From assembly GCA_017302835.1 (NCBI GenBank), contig JAFLCC010000006.1, positions 211,672-275,671 on the forward strand: a DNA stretch of 64,000 nt. Direction: 5' to 3'. The stretch comes from Deltaproteobacteria bacterium (GTDB lineage Bacteria > Bdellovibrionota > Bdellovibrionia > Bdellovibrionales > Bdellovibrionaceae). The notes beneath the pieces were generated by a model. The model was not told where the DNA came from. It did no database searches and saw nothing but the letters and a program-made list of their open reading frames with translations. Below are positions 54,513-63,908 of the stretch, in pieces (positions within the stretch are counted from its first letter, which is position 1; each line of letters begins with the position of its first letter). Both the position numbers and the translations under genes were made by a program.

Positions 54513-55667
54513 TTACAGATTATCAATAAGGACCGAGAAAGATTGAGAAACGTTATTAAAGCTTTTGGCCTGATCCATAGCTGCCTGGAGAATGGCTGGT
54601 CCAATACGCGCTTCGAGACCTATGGTAAAATGATTTCTATCTAGGGAGGTATCTATTCTTGAGGGCTCACGGTAGTACCCAACTCTCCAAGTGACGGATG
54701 TTTTAGTTCTCTTCATAAGAAGTTGTTCGGCACCCAATCGAAAAATCGAAACTTCCTTGTCAGCAACAGGAACTAAATTTGAATACTCGTTAGATTCGAA
54801 AACATAGGTGTAAGTTCCTGGGCTCTTGAACGTATCTAAATCAAAAACGATTTTTGTTTTTTGATCTTTTAAATTATAAAAAAATCCCAGACTATTTTTT
54901 TCAGGAATGATAACAGAGTTAAAATAATTACTTTTCGGATTGCTAAAGTCCCAAAAGGATTTGCCCGTGTAACTGTAGCCGAAACCAATATCCTCATTAA
55001 ATCTGATAGCCATACCATATTTGTAATGGATAAGGGAGTGCTCTTGTTCGCTTACTTCTGCAAAGGAAGAGACCGATTGAGTCGCTTTGGATTCAATGAC
55101 GTTGACGCCTAAACAAAAATTAGAAATAGGACAGTGGGATAAATTCAAAGCGGTATCTTTAATGGATAATTTTTTTTCAGTAGCTGAAAAATTATTGATT
55201 AAGCCAACGGCATAGGGTTGTATGACTCCGATACCTATAGAAAAAATTTTATTTTTGTAGTGAACTCCAAATAAGGATAAATTCTGAGTTTGCGATTTAC
55301 CGACTCCATTGCTGTCGATATCCAACTCGTCATTGTTTAATATATTGTTTGCACCATCCAGGTTATAGCTCCATTTCGCAAAACCAGTTCCTGCTGGATT
55401 GAGGATAAAGGCATTACTGTCTTCGCTCAAGGCGGTGTAGGCGCCGGCAAGTCCCAAAACTCGACTTGAGCCAAGGCTATAATGGCCATAGGCTCCGTAG
55501 GAGCTTGCAAAGGAATTTATTGAAAAAAGAGAAAAGATCAAAGGTAGGTATTGTCTCTGAATATAGTTTTTTACCTTGGAGAAAGGATAAAATTTTATTA
55601 ATAATAAGATAAGTATGACAAGTCGCAAAAGTAAAAATCCTTTAGAGGGCGTTTGAAAATTTTTCAA
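54513..55667 (-). CDS. FadL/OmpP1-like outer-membrane barrel
   Basis: 384 residues as an open frame with a TTG first codon; the true start may be downstream, since a signal peptide is plausible ending at IFSLFSINSFA-S (about residue 54). The mature N-terminus SSYGAYGHYSLGSSRVLGLAGAYTALSEDSNAFILNPAG is the hallmark of the FadL/OmpP1/TodX and PorV-type barrels (Gly-Ala-rich hatch followed by NPAG). The rest alternates strands with aromatic girdles. Members carry hydrophobic compounds or secretion-related tasks. Lacks an FGxG-type ending but ends LIDNL. Divergent from the next barrel gene with 86 bases between. Confidence 0.7.
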   Translation of the reverse strand: MKNFQTPSKGFLLLRLVILILLLIKFYPFSKVKNYIQRQYLPLIFSLFSINSFASSYGAYGHYSLGSSRVLGLAGAYTALSEDSNAFILNPAGTGFAKWSYNLDGANNILNNDELDIDSNGVGKSQTQNLSLFGVHYKNKIFSIGIGVIQPYAVGLINNFSATEKKLSIKDTALNLSHCPISNFCLGVNVIESKATQSVSSFAEVSEQEHSLIHYKYGMAIRFNEDIGFGYSYTGKSFWDFSNPKSNYFNSVIIPEKNSLGFFYNLKDQKTKIVFDLDTFKSPGTYTYVFESNEYSNLVPVADKEVSIFRLGAEQLLMKRTKTSVTWRVGYYREPSRIDTSLDRNHFTIGLEARIGPAILQAAMDQAKSFNNVSQSFSVLIDNL

Positions 55668-55753
55668 GCACTCTCTGAGAGAAAAAGTTTATCCTTATTT
55701 TGATGTTAGGAAAGTTTAAAGTTTAAAACAAGGTTTTAGGTAATTTAAATTAA

Positions 55754-56368
55754 ATGAAAAGAAGCCCAATCGTTCATTTTAATAGCTACTTTCGGATTGA
55801 TGGTAGCATTCATATTATCATTCACGTTTTATCAGTATTTTTTTGTATTAATTTATTTTGTCTAGGTGCAAATGCCGAGGATAATTTTTTTATGGAGCCC
55901 TATGTGGGTTTTTCTAAGCTTGAAGTTTTAGACTCCAGCACGACCTACAAGGATATAAGTGACAATTATATTATTGGGGTAAGGTCTGGAGTCAGACTCA
56001 ATAAATTATTTTTGTTGGGGGCCGATTACCATGCGGGAGGTCCCTACCAATTTGGAATGGTTATTAACAGAGGTTCTTGGACCACCAAATCTTTGGGGAT
56101 TATTTTTGGTTTAGACTATAAAGTCATTAGATTTTGGTATTCCTATTACCCCCAATCTCGAATTGATGATACTTTTAACAATTACTCCCTAACAGGAACG
56201 GGACAAAAATTTGGCTTTGGATTAGAACTAAATCAAAAAATAAGAGTAAATCTTGAAATCATGTGGTACGCTATGACGAAACGACTCTATCCTTATCTGG
56301 AACAGGATTTTTCTCAGTTTGTTCCTAAAGAAACAAATGCCTATTTGAGTGTTCCCGTAGAATTTTGA
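55754..56368 (+). CDS. Outer-membrane beta-barrel protein
   Basis: 204 residues. A signal sequence follows a short basic start and ends near residue 42 (FCLGANA-E). The mature part has barrel-type alternation (MEPYVGFSKLEV, NYIIGVRSGVRL, FLLGADYHAGG, GIIFGLDYKVIRFWYSYYP, KFGFGLELNQKIRVNLEIMWY) and ends with Val-Pro-Val-Glu-Phe, a terminal Phe as in many outer-membrane proteins. Resembles small eight-stranded barrels in general. Ligand unknown. Next gene begins ~96 bases downstream. Confidence 0.72.
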   Translation: MKRSPIVHFNSYFRIDGSIHIIIHVLSVFFCINLFCLGANAEDNFFMEPYVGFSKLEVLDSSTTYKDISDNYIIGVRSGVRLNKLFLLGADYHAGGPYQFGMVINRGSWTTKSLGIIFGLDYKVIRFWYSYYPQSRIDDTFNNYSLTGTGQKFGFGLELNQKIRVNLEIMWYAMTKRLYPYLEQDFSQFVPKETNAYLSVPVEF

Positions 56369-56464
56369 TTTTTGAGTAGAGTATTTATACTCGTCGCATT
56401 AATGACCATCATCATATATTTTCTAGACTTAAGGGCAGAGGCTTTAGTCAAACAAGGAGGATAT

Positions 56465-57166
56465 GTGAGAAATTTATTAATATGTTTGTTGCTATTAGTT
56501 CCTGCATTGAGTTTTGCTGATGAGTTACCAACTTTGAGATATTCAAATATAGATGCCGGGTATATCCCGGATGGTTTTGATTCCAATGATAATGTTCAAG
56601 TTGTGGTTGAAGGAGTTTACAGAGATACTTGCTCGAAACCTGCAGGGTCGAGGTTTAAAGTAAATCCCATAACGAAAAATATTGAGGTTGTTCTGTATGA
56701 ATATCGTTACGAGGGACTTTGTTTAGATGTGCTTGTTCCCCATGATGAGGTCATCAATCTGGGGGTGGTTACTGATGGTCAATACAAGGTGATGCAGTCT
56801 GGTGGTCGAAATATTGGAGTCTTAAATGTGGTTAAGGCGACTAAAACAACTCCGGATGACTATCTGTATGCGCCCGTAGCTCAAGCTTATTTAAAAAGTC
56901 AAAATGGCAAAGTGGCAGTAACTATTTCTGGAGTGTTCACAAACTCTTGTATGAAGCTAAGAAAAATCATTCCTAAGGTGCAACCTAAAGTGATAGCTGT
57001 TGCTCCCATTGCTGAACTAGAACAACGTGCAGGGGTAGGGTGTGTCAATGGAAGTTATCCTTTCGAGCAAACAATCCTTATAAATAATGTCAAGCCAGGA
57101 AGATATTTGCTTCATGTGAGATCACTAAACGGCAAGGCCGTAAATAATCTCTTCGACGTTAATTAA
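56465..57166 (+). CDS. Secreted protein of unknown function
   Basis: 233 residues from the GTG at 56465. This start is preferred because a full AAGGAGG site lies 4 bases upstream and a signal peptide (RNLLICLLLLVPALSFA) begins there; the frame is open back to 56372 but with an unrelated sequence. The mature protein reads as two beta domains of ~100 residues each, each holding a Cys-rich strand pair (VVVEGVYRDTC and VTISGVFTNSC), suggesting an internal duplication. Four Cys could form two disulfides. The next gene is a secreted protease 23 bases downstream, so the two are probably co-transcribed and possibly functionally linked. Confidence 0.7.
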   Translation: MRNLLICLLLLVPALSFADELPTLRYSNIDAGYIPDGFDSNDNVQVVVEGVYRDTCSKPAGSRFKVNPITKNIEVVLYEYRYEGLCLDVLVPHDEVINLGVVTDGQYKVMQSGGRNIGVLNVVKATKTTPDDYLYAPVAQAYLKSQNGKVAVTISGVFTNSCMKLRKIIPKVQPKVIAVAPIAELEQRAGVGCVNGSYPFEQTILINNVKPGRYLLHVRSLNGKAVNNLFDVN

Positions 57167-57189
57167 AAATTCAGCTATTATTTTTCTAA

Positions 57190-58485
57190 ATGAAGGTTCT
57201 TGTTTTTTTTCTACTCTCTCTTATTTATTGGCAAAGGGCATTTGCAGAGCTAAGTTGTGAAAATGTTAATGACTGCCATGAAAGTGTTGGTCAGCTGAGG
57301 ATTAGAGAGAGTAAGGGTCAGCTCAAAGTATGTACTGGTTTTCTGGTAAAGGACAATGTAGTCGCTACGAATCTACATTGTCTTCCTGATGATCTAAAGC
57401 AAATAGGTACTAGTTGTTCAAAAGTTATTTCATTTGCTTTTCCAGAAAATAAACTTGGTTCCAATTCTTCAGATAAAGCAGAAAGTAATAATTGTGATAA
57501 GGTCGTCTTTATCACGGCGCCATTGTTTGAAAATGGGCTCAATGTGGATTTGGCCTTATTGAAATTTGAAAAGTCATTTCAACGAAAAGTGCTTAGAATT
57601 TCCCAGAGCGGATTCCCATTTCAATCAAAATTTCAGATTTATAAAATTGATCCTACAGAAAAAGGTGGCGTGCTTAAAAAAATAATCTGCTTGCCTAAGC
57701 CAAAAACTCTTTTGAATCCTTATTACGTGACCGAAAAGAGCCCTATCATTAACTTAAACCCTTGTGTGGCTATCAAAGGGAACTCAGGTTCTCCTATTTT
57801 ATCTGAGGATGGATTGGTTCGGGGGATGTTAAGCTCAGGGGGTGGATTCGGATTGAAAAAAGAGATGCAAGAAATGAATACGGTTTTTGGTTCTAACTTT
57901 AGCTGTGTTGATCTAGGAATCTTGGGATATCCTTCGATGAATTTGAGCTCTTGCGATCTTCCCATTAATCCCGAGAACGAAAAGAAATTAGCTAATGAGC
58001 TTTATGCTCAAGAAAATATGAAACTGTTGAAGCTAGTTGAAGAAAAGCTGCAGTACGAGAAGAGGTTTAAAAATTCCGAGATGAGATTATTCAATTGGAG
58101 TCTCGTATCCAAAGAACCATCAAAAGAAAATGATCATCAGCACAGTGCAAATACGAAAGGTGATTATTTGGTAAAAGAAATTATTTTTAAGCTAGCACCT
58201 AAGTGCGTTTTGTTTAATGGAAATCCAATGGGTATTTTGAGAAAGAAGATCAAAGAATCAAATTTGATTGGAATCTCTTTTGAGTTACCTGAGTTTATTG
58301 CTAAACAAAAAATTGGAACCCAGTTAGATTTTTCAGCTGAAGTCATTGAAAAAAGTTTAACATACAAAGTGAATATTCCTGTTATCGAATTTTTTAATGA
58401 GAATCTTATTAAATTTGATGTTGAAATCCAGAGTCCCCTCCAGACAGTTCAAAGAGAAAAATGGGAATTAAAAGCCTGCGATTAA
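57190..58485 (+). CDS. Secreted trypsin-like (S1) serine protease
   Basis: 431 residues. Signal peptide 1-19 (MKVLVFFLLSLIYWQRAFA). Chymotrypsin-fold triad: H63 in VVATNLHCL, D120 in VDLALLKF and S199 in KGNSGSP (the family's GDSGGP with substitutions). Several Cys flank the triad (C64, C192 and others), consistent with disulfides. The C-terminal ~200 residues are a separate, mostly beta region with a coil (KKLANELYAQENMKLLKLVEEKLQYEKR) in between, absent from plain trypsins; it may dock substrates or partners. The AGGAG site is not obvious. It lies 23 bases after a Cys-rich secreted protein gene. Role in predation or scavenging is inference. Confidence 0.88.
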   Translation: MKVLVFFLLSLIYWQRAFAELSCENVNDCHESVGQLRIRESKGQLKVCTGFLVKDNVVATNLHCLPDDLKQIGTSCSKVISFAFPENKLGSNSSDKAESNNCDKVVFITAPLFENGLNVDLALLKFEKSFQRKVLRISQSGFPFQSKFQIYKIDPTEKGGVLKKIICLPKPKTLLNPYYVTEKSPIINLNPCVAIKGNSGSPILSEDGLVRGMLSSGGGFGLKKEMQEMNTVFGSNFSCVDLGILGYPSMNLSSCDLPINPENEKKLANELYAQENMKLLKLVEEKLQYEKRFKNSEMRLFNWSLVSKEPSKENDHQHSANTKGDYLVKEIIFKLAPKCVLFNGNPMGILRKKIKESNLIGISFELPEFIAKQKIGTQLDFSAEVIEKSLTYKVNIPVIEFFNENLIKFDVEIQSPLQTVQREKWELKACD

Positions 58486-58587
58486 AAAATAGTTCTCTTT
58501 TTTAAGATCAGCAATTGTGCTCCTTTATTTTATACGGTAAAAACACTAATGAAATTGTCAATTCATTTCAATTCAAAGGATAATTAA

Positions 58588-60084
58588 ATGTCTCCTGTTG
58601 ATCCGATCAACCTAACAAGAGAAGAGCTTTTCTCCATTATTGAAAATCTACCTTATGCGACTGGAGTATTTGCAACGGATCTTCACTATATCTATTACAA
58701 TCGAGCCGGTGAAGTGATGAGTGGAATACCATTGCTGCATGCCATGGGTAAGAAACCAAATGATCTATTGCCTTCCAACGTTTGCGATACCTTTGTTCCT
58801 TTAGTTGAGGAAGCCATTCAGACAAAAACTCCGGTAGAGAAAGAGATTCAGATTTGTTTTGGAAAAGAGATCATAACTCTTCGGTTGAATTATGTTCCTA
58901 TTCTGAATGGTCATGGGGAAGTTAACTGCGTCCTAGGGATCACGCAAGATGTATCGGACCAACAGTTTGTCAAAAATCAACTCAACTTAGCTGAATCAAT
59001 TTCAGAGTCGGGAAGTTGGCTCCTAAAAGTTCTTGAAAACAAAATCTGGTTAAGCGATCAAGCCGCTCGTATTTTGGGGATAGATAGTCATTCAGCCTAT
59101 ACCATTGATTCATTTATAAATTCATTTACTTTAGAAAGTCGAGATTTTCTGAAAAAATGCATAGAGAGATCTTGCAAGACTGGTGATTCTTTTGATCAGG
59201 AGTTTAAGCTGGTCTTAAAGTCTAATTTCGAAAAGTGCTTACGGCTAATTGGGCAACCTAACCGATTTGGGGACTCTGTTCAGTCTATTTCTGGATTTTT
59301 ACAAGATATAACAGTCCATAAAAATCAGGAACTTTCTTTGCAAAGGGCCCTTGTTAAAGCCAATTATGCAATTCAAGCAAAGAACGATTTTCTTGCAAAT
59401 ATAAGTCATGAAATTCGCACGCCACTCAATGCTATTGCAGGTTTTTCTGAATTAATTTGTGATCCGGGACTTCTTTCAGATTTAGAGTTGAGTGATATAA
59501 AAGAAAGAATCAAGATCAACGTAAAGAATCTAACAAGAATTATTGACGGACTTATTGATATTTCTCGAGCAGAACAGAATGTTCCAAGAGCTCAGCGAAC
59601 AAATGTCCCTCTTAGAAGGCTCGTAGGTGAAATCGAAGCCTTTGGATCTCATCGCGCACGAATGAAAAACCTTAATTTTTCGGTAGAATGTTTTTTGGAT
59701 CCTGGGCAATTGATTTACATTGATTTCAGTAAAACCTTTCTGATCCTAAGAAATCTTGTAGAGAACGCCGTTAAGTTTACTTCAAAAGGTTTTGTTCAGG
59801 TTAAATTTGATGAAAGAAAGAATGATCATGGGGAAAAAGATTTAATTATTTTTGTTGAAGATACTGGAATTGGAATTTCAGCAGATCAAAAAAAAGTTCT
59901 TTTTACGCCCTTTCAGCAAGGCGATGCTTCATCAACGAGAGAAAATGAAGGTCTTGGTCTTGGTCTTGTTTTGGCTAAAAAATACGCCCAACAACTCAAC
60001 GGGAATCTACAGTTAATTTGGTCAGAACCAAATCAAGGAAGTCGATTTGAGTTTATTCTTGTTGATGTCACCTCAGGTCCTTAG
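58588..60084 (+). CDS. PAS-domain sensor histidine kinase (cytoplasmic)
   Basis: 498 residues, no transmembrane segments and no signal peptide. Two PAS domains (about 15-130 and 135-255; first with YATGVFATDLHYIYYNRAGE), then the HisKA dimerisation helix with phospho-acceptor H274 in FLANISHEIRTPLNAI, and the ATP-binding domain: N box LVENAVKFTSKG, G1 DTGIGIS, F box FTPFQQGD, G2 GLGLGLVLAKK. The second PAS is degenerate. It senses an unknown cytoplasmic signal. AAAGGA lies ~8 bases before the ATG. No response regulator follows; it converges on a hybrid kinase with a 5-base gap between the two stops. Confidence 0.92.
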   Translation: MSPVDPINLTREELFSIIENLPYATGVFATDLHYIYYNRAGEVMSGIPLLHAMGKKPNDLLPSNVCDTFVPLVEEAIQTKTPVEKEIQICFGKEIITLRLNYVPILNGHGEVNCVLGITQDVSDQQFVKNQLNLAESISESGSWLLKVLENKIWLSDQAARILGIDSHSAYTIDSFINSFTLESRDFLKKCIERSCKTGDSFDQEFKLVLKSNFEKCLRLIGQPNRFGDSVQSISGFLQDITVHKNQELSLQRALVKANYAIQAKNDFLANISHEIRTPLNAIAGFSELICDPGLLSDLELSDIKERIKINVKNLTRIIDGLIDISRAEQNVPRAQRTNVPLRRLVGEIEAFGSHRARMKNLNFSVECFLDPGQLIYIDFSKTFLILRNLVENAVKFTSKGFVQVKFDERKNDHGEKDLIIFVEDTGIGISADQKKVLFTPFQQGDASSTRENEGLGLGLVLAKKYAQQLNGNLQLIWSEPNQGSRFEFILVDVTSGP

Positions 60085-60089
60085 CAATA

Positions 60090-61670
60090 TCACCCAGGAT
60101 TCACGAGCTTTAAAATCGTAGAGGATAAGGCTAACCTTTCAATAGGCTTTGCTATATGTGCCGAAAAACCTGCTTTGAGTATGCGAGTGACATCTTCAGG
60201 AGCTGCAAAGGCTGTTAAGGCGACAATCGGAAGGCTTTTTGTACATTCAGAATCTAACTTGTTAATCTTGCGAAGAAAGCTGTAGCCATCCTCTCCAGGC
60301 ATAGAAATATCGGTCAGTAAAATATCTGGATGGAATTTCGATAATACTTGAAGGCCACTGACTGCTGAATCGGCGACCTGAACCTCAGCGCCAAGAGACT
60401 TTAAGATGGAGGCAATCAGTATTCGATTGTCTTCATTGTCATCGACAGCTAATATTTTCAATCCATCCAGACGTCTTGGCTTTTTTTGAAGATCGGCCCC
60501 TTCCATGAAAAGGCCAGTTTGAGTTTCAGACTCAGGGATCAATGGGAGGGTCAAAGTAAAGGTAGCTCCCGTTCCTGGACCTTGACTCTCGGCTATAATC
60601 GTCCCACTTTGTGTTTCAAGGAGAGTTTTGACAATAGCCAGGCCAAGTCCTATTCCGCCATATTTTTTCGCTGTAGAGACATCTTCTTGGACGAACCGTT
60701 GAAAAATTAAAGGAATAAATTCCTTCTTAATGCCAATTCCCGTGTCCCTAATGGCAATTTGAACAAGTCGTTCATTTGGAGAGTCCTTCAGTGAACCTTC
60801 GATAACAATTTTACCACCTTCAGGAGTGAACTTGATTGCGTTTGTGAAGAGGTTCCAAAAGACCTGTTGCATTCTTGTGGGGTCTGCATAAACAAGACAT
60901 TTTTTTGGAAGGTCAAACGTCTCAATCAGGAGAGATTTATTTTTCGCGAGGCTTGTAACAGAATCAATGGTTATTTTTAGGACGTGAATTAAATCAATTA
61001 TTTTTGGGCTGAGAGAAAGCTTTCCTGAATTAATTCTTGATACATCTAAAAGATCGTTGATCAGCTGGCCTTGAACCTGAGCGTTTCGTTCGATCATAGA
61101 AAGACCTTCTTCCAGGCCTTTTGGGTCATCCATTTTTGAACGAAGTTCTTGGGCCCATCCCAAAATTGTCGTTAAAGGGGTGCGGAGTTCATGGGAGAGA
61201 GTTGCTAGAAATTCATCTTTTTTGCGATTGGAATTTTCGGCAATCTCCCTTAACATTTTTTCATGTTCCACTATTGTTCTCAATTCTTTTGTATGACTTT
61301 TGGGGATGGCTTGAAGGGAAAGAATAGCAGCTTTTTTTTCTGGACCTAATAATTCTGTGTTCTTTGAACTCACGAGGATCTTTTCTCGACCCTTCTTAAA
61401 AAAATCAAACTCTATTTCTAGATCAAAAAAGTCTAATCCCTCATAAATGGACTTATCAAGAGCATTCATCAAAATAGGTTTGTTCAATGGATCATGGCAA
61501 AAATCGAAAAGAGAGTGTCCTGTTATTTCCGAAGATATACAGTTAAATTTTTCATAGAACGCTTTATTAGTAGCCTTAATTTTTTTTTCTGAATCTACAA
61601 GAAAAACGGGAACGGGAACGGCTTCAATTAGCGACCGCATGCATTTTACTAAATCAGATTGATTGGTCAT
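60090..61670 (-). CDS. PAS-domain hybrid histidine kinase with receiver domain
   Basis: 526 residues from the ATG at 61670 (AAAGGA ~8 bases upstream, preferred over the TTG at 61691). Order: PAS (about 8-120), a short coil, HisKA with H160 in FLATLSHELRTPL, an ATP-binding domain (N box NLFTNAIKFTPEGG, G1 DTGIGIK, F box FQRFVQED, G2 GGIGLGLAIVKT), and a C-terminal receiver (LAVDDNEDNR with the acidic pair, LLTDISMPGEDG with the phospho-acceptor Asp, and AHIAKPI with the conserved Lys). No membrane segments, so cytoplasmic. The receiver makes it a hybrid that must pass phosphate through a phosphotransfer protein (none visible here). Confidence 0.93.
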   Translation of the reverse strand: MTNQSDLVKCMRSLIEAVPVPVFLVDSEKKIKATNKAFYEKFNCISSEITGHSLFDFCHDPLNKPILMNALDKSIYEGLDFFDLEIEFDFFKKGREKILVSSKNTELLGPEKKAAILSLQAIPKSHTKELRTIVEHEKMLREIAENSNRKKDEFLATLSHELRTPLTTILGWAQELRSKMDDPKGLEEGLSMIERNAQVQGQLINDLLDVSRINSGKLSLSPKIIDLIHVLKITIDSVTSLAKNKSLLIETFDLPKKCLVYADPTRMQQVFWNLFTNAIKFTPEGGKIVIEGSLKDSPNERLVQIAIRDTGIGIKKEFIPLIFQRFVQEDVSTAKKYGGIGLGLAIVKTLLETQSGTIIAESQGPGTGATFTLTLPLIPESETQTGLFMEGADLQKKPRRLDGLKILAVDDNEDNRILIASILKSLGAEVQVADSAVSGLQVLSKFHPDILLTDISMPGEDGYSFLRKINKLDSECTKSLPIVALTAFAAPEDVTRILKAGFSAHIAKPIERLALSSTILKLVNPG

Positions 61671-61691
61671 CTTTTTAAATCCTTTTCCCAA

Positions 61692-62096
61692 CGCTTCTAT
61701 CTTCTGTTCCTTTTCTTTAAATACGCTTTGAAGTTCTTATTTGATAAGTTTTCATTTAAGTTGGCAAGAACTGAGAGTGCAGTAATATCTTTTTACTCAG
61801 AATTTCTATTTACTTTCGCTCTGTGTCCTGGAAGAACTCTAATTGAATTTAGAATTGTTGTTTTTTCTTAAGATTGATTGAGAGTAGATCACTCGATTAA
61901 TCATAAAAAGCTTGGCATCTCGAAGGGGAAGGTGACTAGCAATAATTGGCTGGGTCTGTCGTCAGAAGATACAGCTGATAGCCTCTTTTAAAATAAGCGC
62001 ATTTTCTGCAATTAAATTTTGGCATGGTTTTTTGCAATATAATTTCGAATGATTAAACTAAATGATGATATCTTATAGGAATCATAAGGAAAATCT
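61692..62096. other. Non-coding divergent gap
   Basis: About 400 bases of AT-rich sequence between the divergent hybrid kinase and the exported AAA+ gene. No RNA gene, repeat or open frame with support was seen. TATAAT occurs at 62038-62043, a possible -10 of the exported AAA+ gene, and TTGGCA at 62019-62024 lies only 13 bases before it, too close to act as a normal -35. Confidence 0.4.
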
Positions 62097-63908
62097 ATGC
62101 AAAAAAGTTTACTGGTATGTTTGTTGTTATTAAATTTTTTAACATTTACTCTCGCCTCCGAAGAAGGAAGTAATAATAGTGTTCCTGATAGTTTTGAATA
62201 CGACCTTCCTAGTCAAAATAAAATCAGAGTCACCTTATCACAAATGGTGGATGGAATTTCAGGGGCAATCAAAACAATTGTAGAGATCCATTTAGTTTCA
62301 GTAAATGGTGACACCGTTTTACATTCGCAAATTTTTGATGGAAGTCCTGATCAAGCAAAAACCCATCTGAGCTTGCCTCACCCCAAAAAAAACTCAAATT
62401 CAAACTCAGTACAAAGTCATGCAGAAATTAGCCCAGCAATTAATTCAGCAACTAAGTCATCAATAGATTTTGATCATCCTGAATTTGAATCTTACTTAAA
62501 AGAACAAGGGCTTTTTGTTTATGAAAAAAGTCCTGACAGAACACTTTTCGTGGTGGATCTGAACAAGCGCTCAAGTTCTCCTTTAAATCCCTATCAACCT
62601 GTAACTTATAAAATACCAGTTCATGAAAATATTTTGAAGGAGTATACAACCAGAAGGTACAACCTGAGACTCATAAACCATAGTGATCAAATTACAGCCT
62701 CTTTGGTCCAATGGGAAACTAACAGTGGATCTGCCTTAGACAGATTAAAGCCACCCTTTCTTTTATTTCAAGCCTTTGATTTTAAGCCAGGTACCAATCA
62801 TTATGAGAATACGGCACTGTTTCTAATTAATAAGAATAACAGAGCTAGCTTTATGAAACCCATTGCACGTCATGCCATTCAAATTGGAAATCCAAAAGAT
62901 TATAAGTTGAATTTTTCAATAGACAGAAACCTAGGGCAGCTGAACATGAGTACTATCGATATTCAAAATCATCTCTTTGAAAGAAAAAATGAAGTTATTA
63001 TTAATCTAGATAATATAGTTGGGGGCCCTCAGGATGCCGCTCTCCAAAACCAATCCCCTAAAGGTTTTGCTAACAATAGGTCCTATGACCTGATGATGAA
63101 ATTTCCAATACTTTATGATCCCGATTCTAACTTATTGAAATTGTCGCCATCTTCTTCGGGGCCACCCAGGGATATTTCAAAATTCTTTCACCGTGAGGAT
63201 TTGGCGACCCCTAAGGGAAGAGTTGAAATTGCTACTTATCTAAAAAAGATAGAAGAGGGAATCAATGCTGTCCTCGAAGGCCAGCCAGAAGCCGTTGACG
63301 TCTTAATGGGATTTGAAAAATTAAATGTGGGGTCTGGTTACGAAAATAAAAAACCAAATGTGGCATGGTTTGCAGGTCTTCCAGGAACGGGGAAAGACAC
63401 GTTAGTAGAAGTTTACCTTCAAGTGAAGCATGCATTACGTTACCCAAATTTAAAAGAAGACTTTAATTTGAATGATCATCTTTTCAGGTTGCCGAAGTTG
63501 ATTAAAGAATCGGATTTAAATGAGGTCAGAGGGGCGCCACCGGGCTATGTTGATAGCCAAAGCCTATCTGCATTTATTGAATGGTTGGTACTTCACTCTG
63601 GCGGAAAATATTATATAAAAAGAGATGAAAAAACCAATTCCTTTCAAGGAGTCCACCTGAATAAAGAATGGCATCCGGGTGATGTGCTACCTGGTTATTT
63701 TGCACCTGAAGATGGAGTTCTTTTTGCCAACGAGTTTCATGATTGGAGCAAGTCCATGATTAATTTATTCTTAAAAGAAGGAGCGGAGAAAGGTTCCTTT
63801 GAAATTGGAAATGCGGCTGGAGGGGTGAGTCGCATTGAGGTCCCTGTAAATATTGTAATTGCTTCTAATCATCGCCTCTCCGGTTTTAAGCGGGGTTGGG
63901 CCATTTGA
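62097..63908 (+). CDS. Exported single-AAA+ protein, apparently truncated before the lid
   Basis: 603 residues; AAGGAAAA before the ATG and signal peptide 1-20 (LLVCLLLLNFLTFTLA-S). Residues ~30-370 are a long N-terminal beta-rich region with a Ser/Asn linker. The C-terminal part is a Clp-type AAA module: GLPGTGKDT (Walker A, 427-435), GAPPGYV (479-485, as in ClpA/B), then VLFANE where N545 replaces the usual Walker B Asp while E546 is kept, and VIASNH as sensor 1. The protein stops 20 residues after that, lacking the small lid domain and sensor 2. Reading on in all three frames for the next 90 bases gives no lid-like continuation. Layout matches the first half of the 47468 protein. It may be a pseudogene or a regulator. 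Confidence 0.72.
   Translation: MQKSLLVCLLLLNFLTFTLASEEGSNNSVPDSFEYDLPSQNKIRVTLSQMVDGISGAIKTIVEIHLVSVNGDTVLHSQIFDGSPDQAKTHLSLPHPKKNSNSNSVQSHAEISPAINSATKSSIDFDHPEFESYLKEQGLFVYEKSPDRTLFVVDLNKRSSSPLNPYQPVTYKIPVHENILKEYTTRRYNLRLINHSDQITASLVQWETNSGSALDRLKPPFLLFQAFDFKPGTNHYENTALFLINKNNRASFMKPIARHAIQIGNPKDYKLNFSIDRNLGQLNMSTIDIQNHLFERKNEVIINLDNIVGGPQDAALQNQSPKGFANNRSYDLMMKFPILYDPDSNLLKLSPSSSGPPRDISKFFHREDLATPKGRVEIATYLKKIEEGINAVLEGQPEAVDVLMGFEKLNVGSGYENKKPNVAWFAGLPGTGKDTLVEVYLQVKHALRYPNLKEDFNLNDHLFRLPKLIKESDLNEVRGAPPGYVDSQSLSAFIEWLVLHSGGKYYIKRDEKTNSFQGVHLNKEWHPGDVLPGYFAPEDGVLFANEFHDWSKSMINLFLKEGAEKGSFEIGNAAGGVSRIEVPVNIVIASNHRLSGFKRGWAI

Noticed and set aside
54441..54644. Plus-strand open frame opposite the FadL-like gene end
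   Set aside because: It is antisense to the barrel C-terminus and has no ribosome site or recognisable product.
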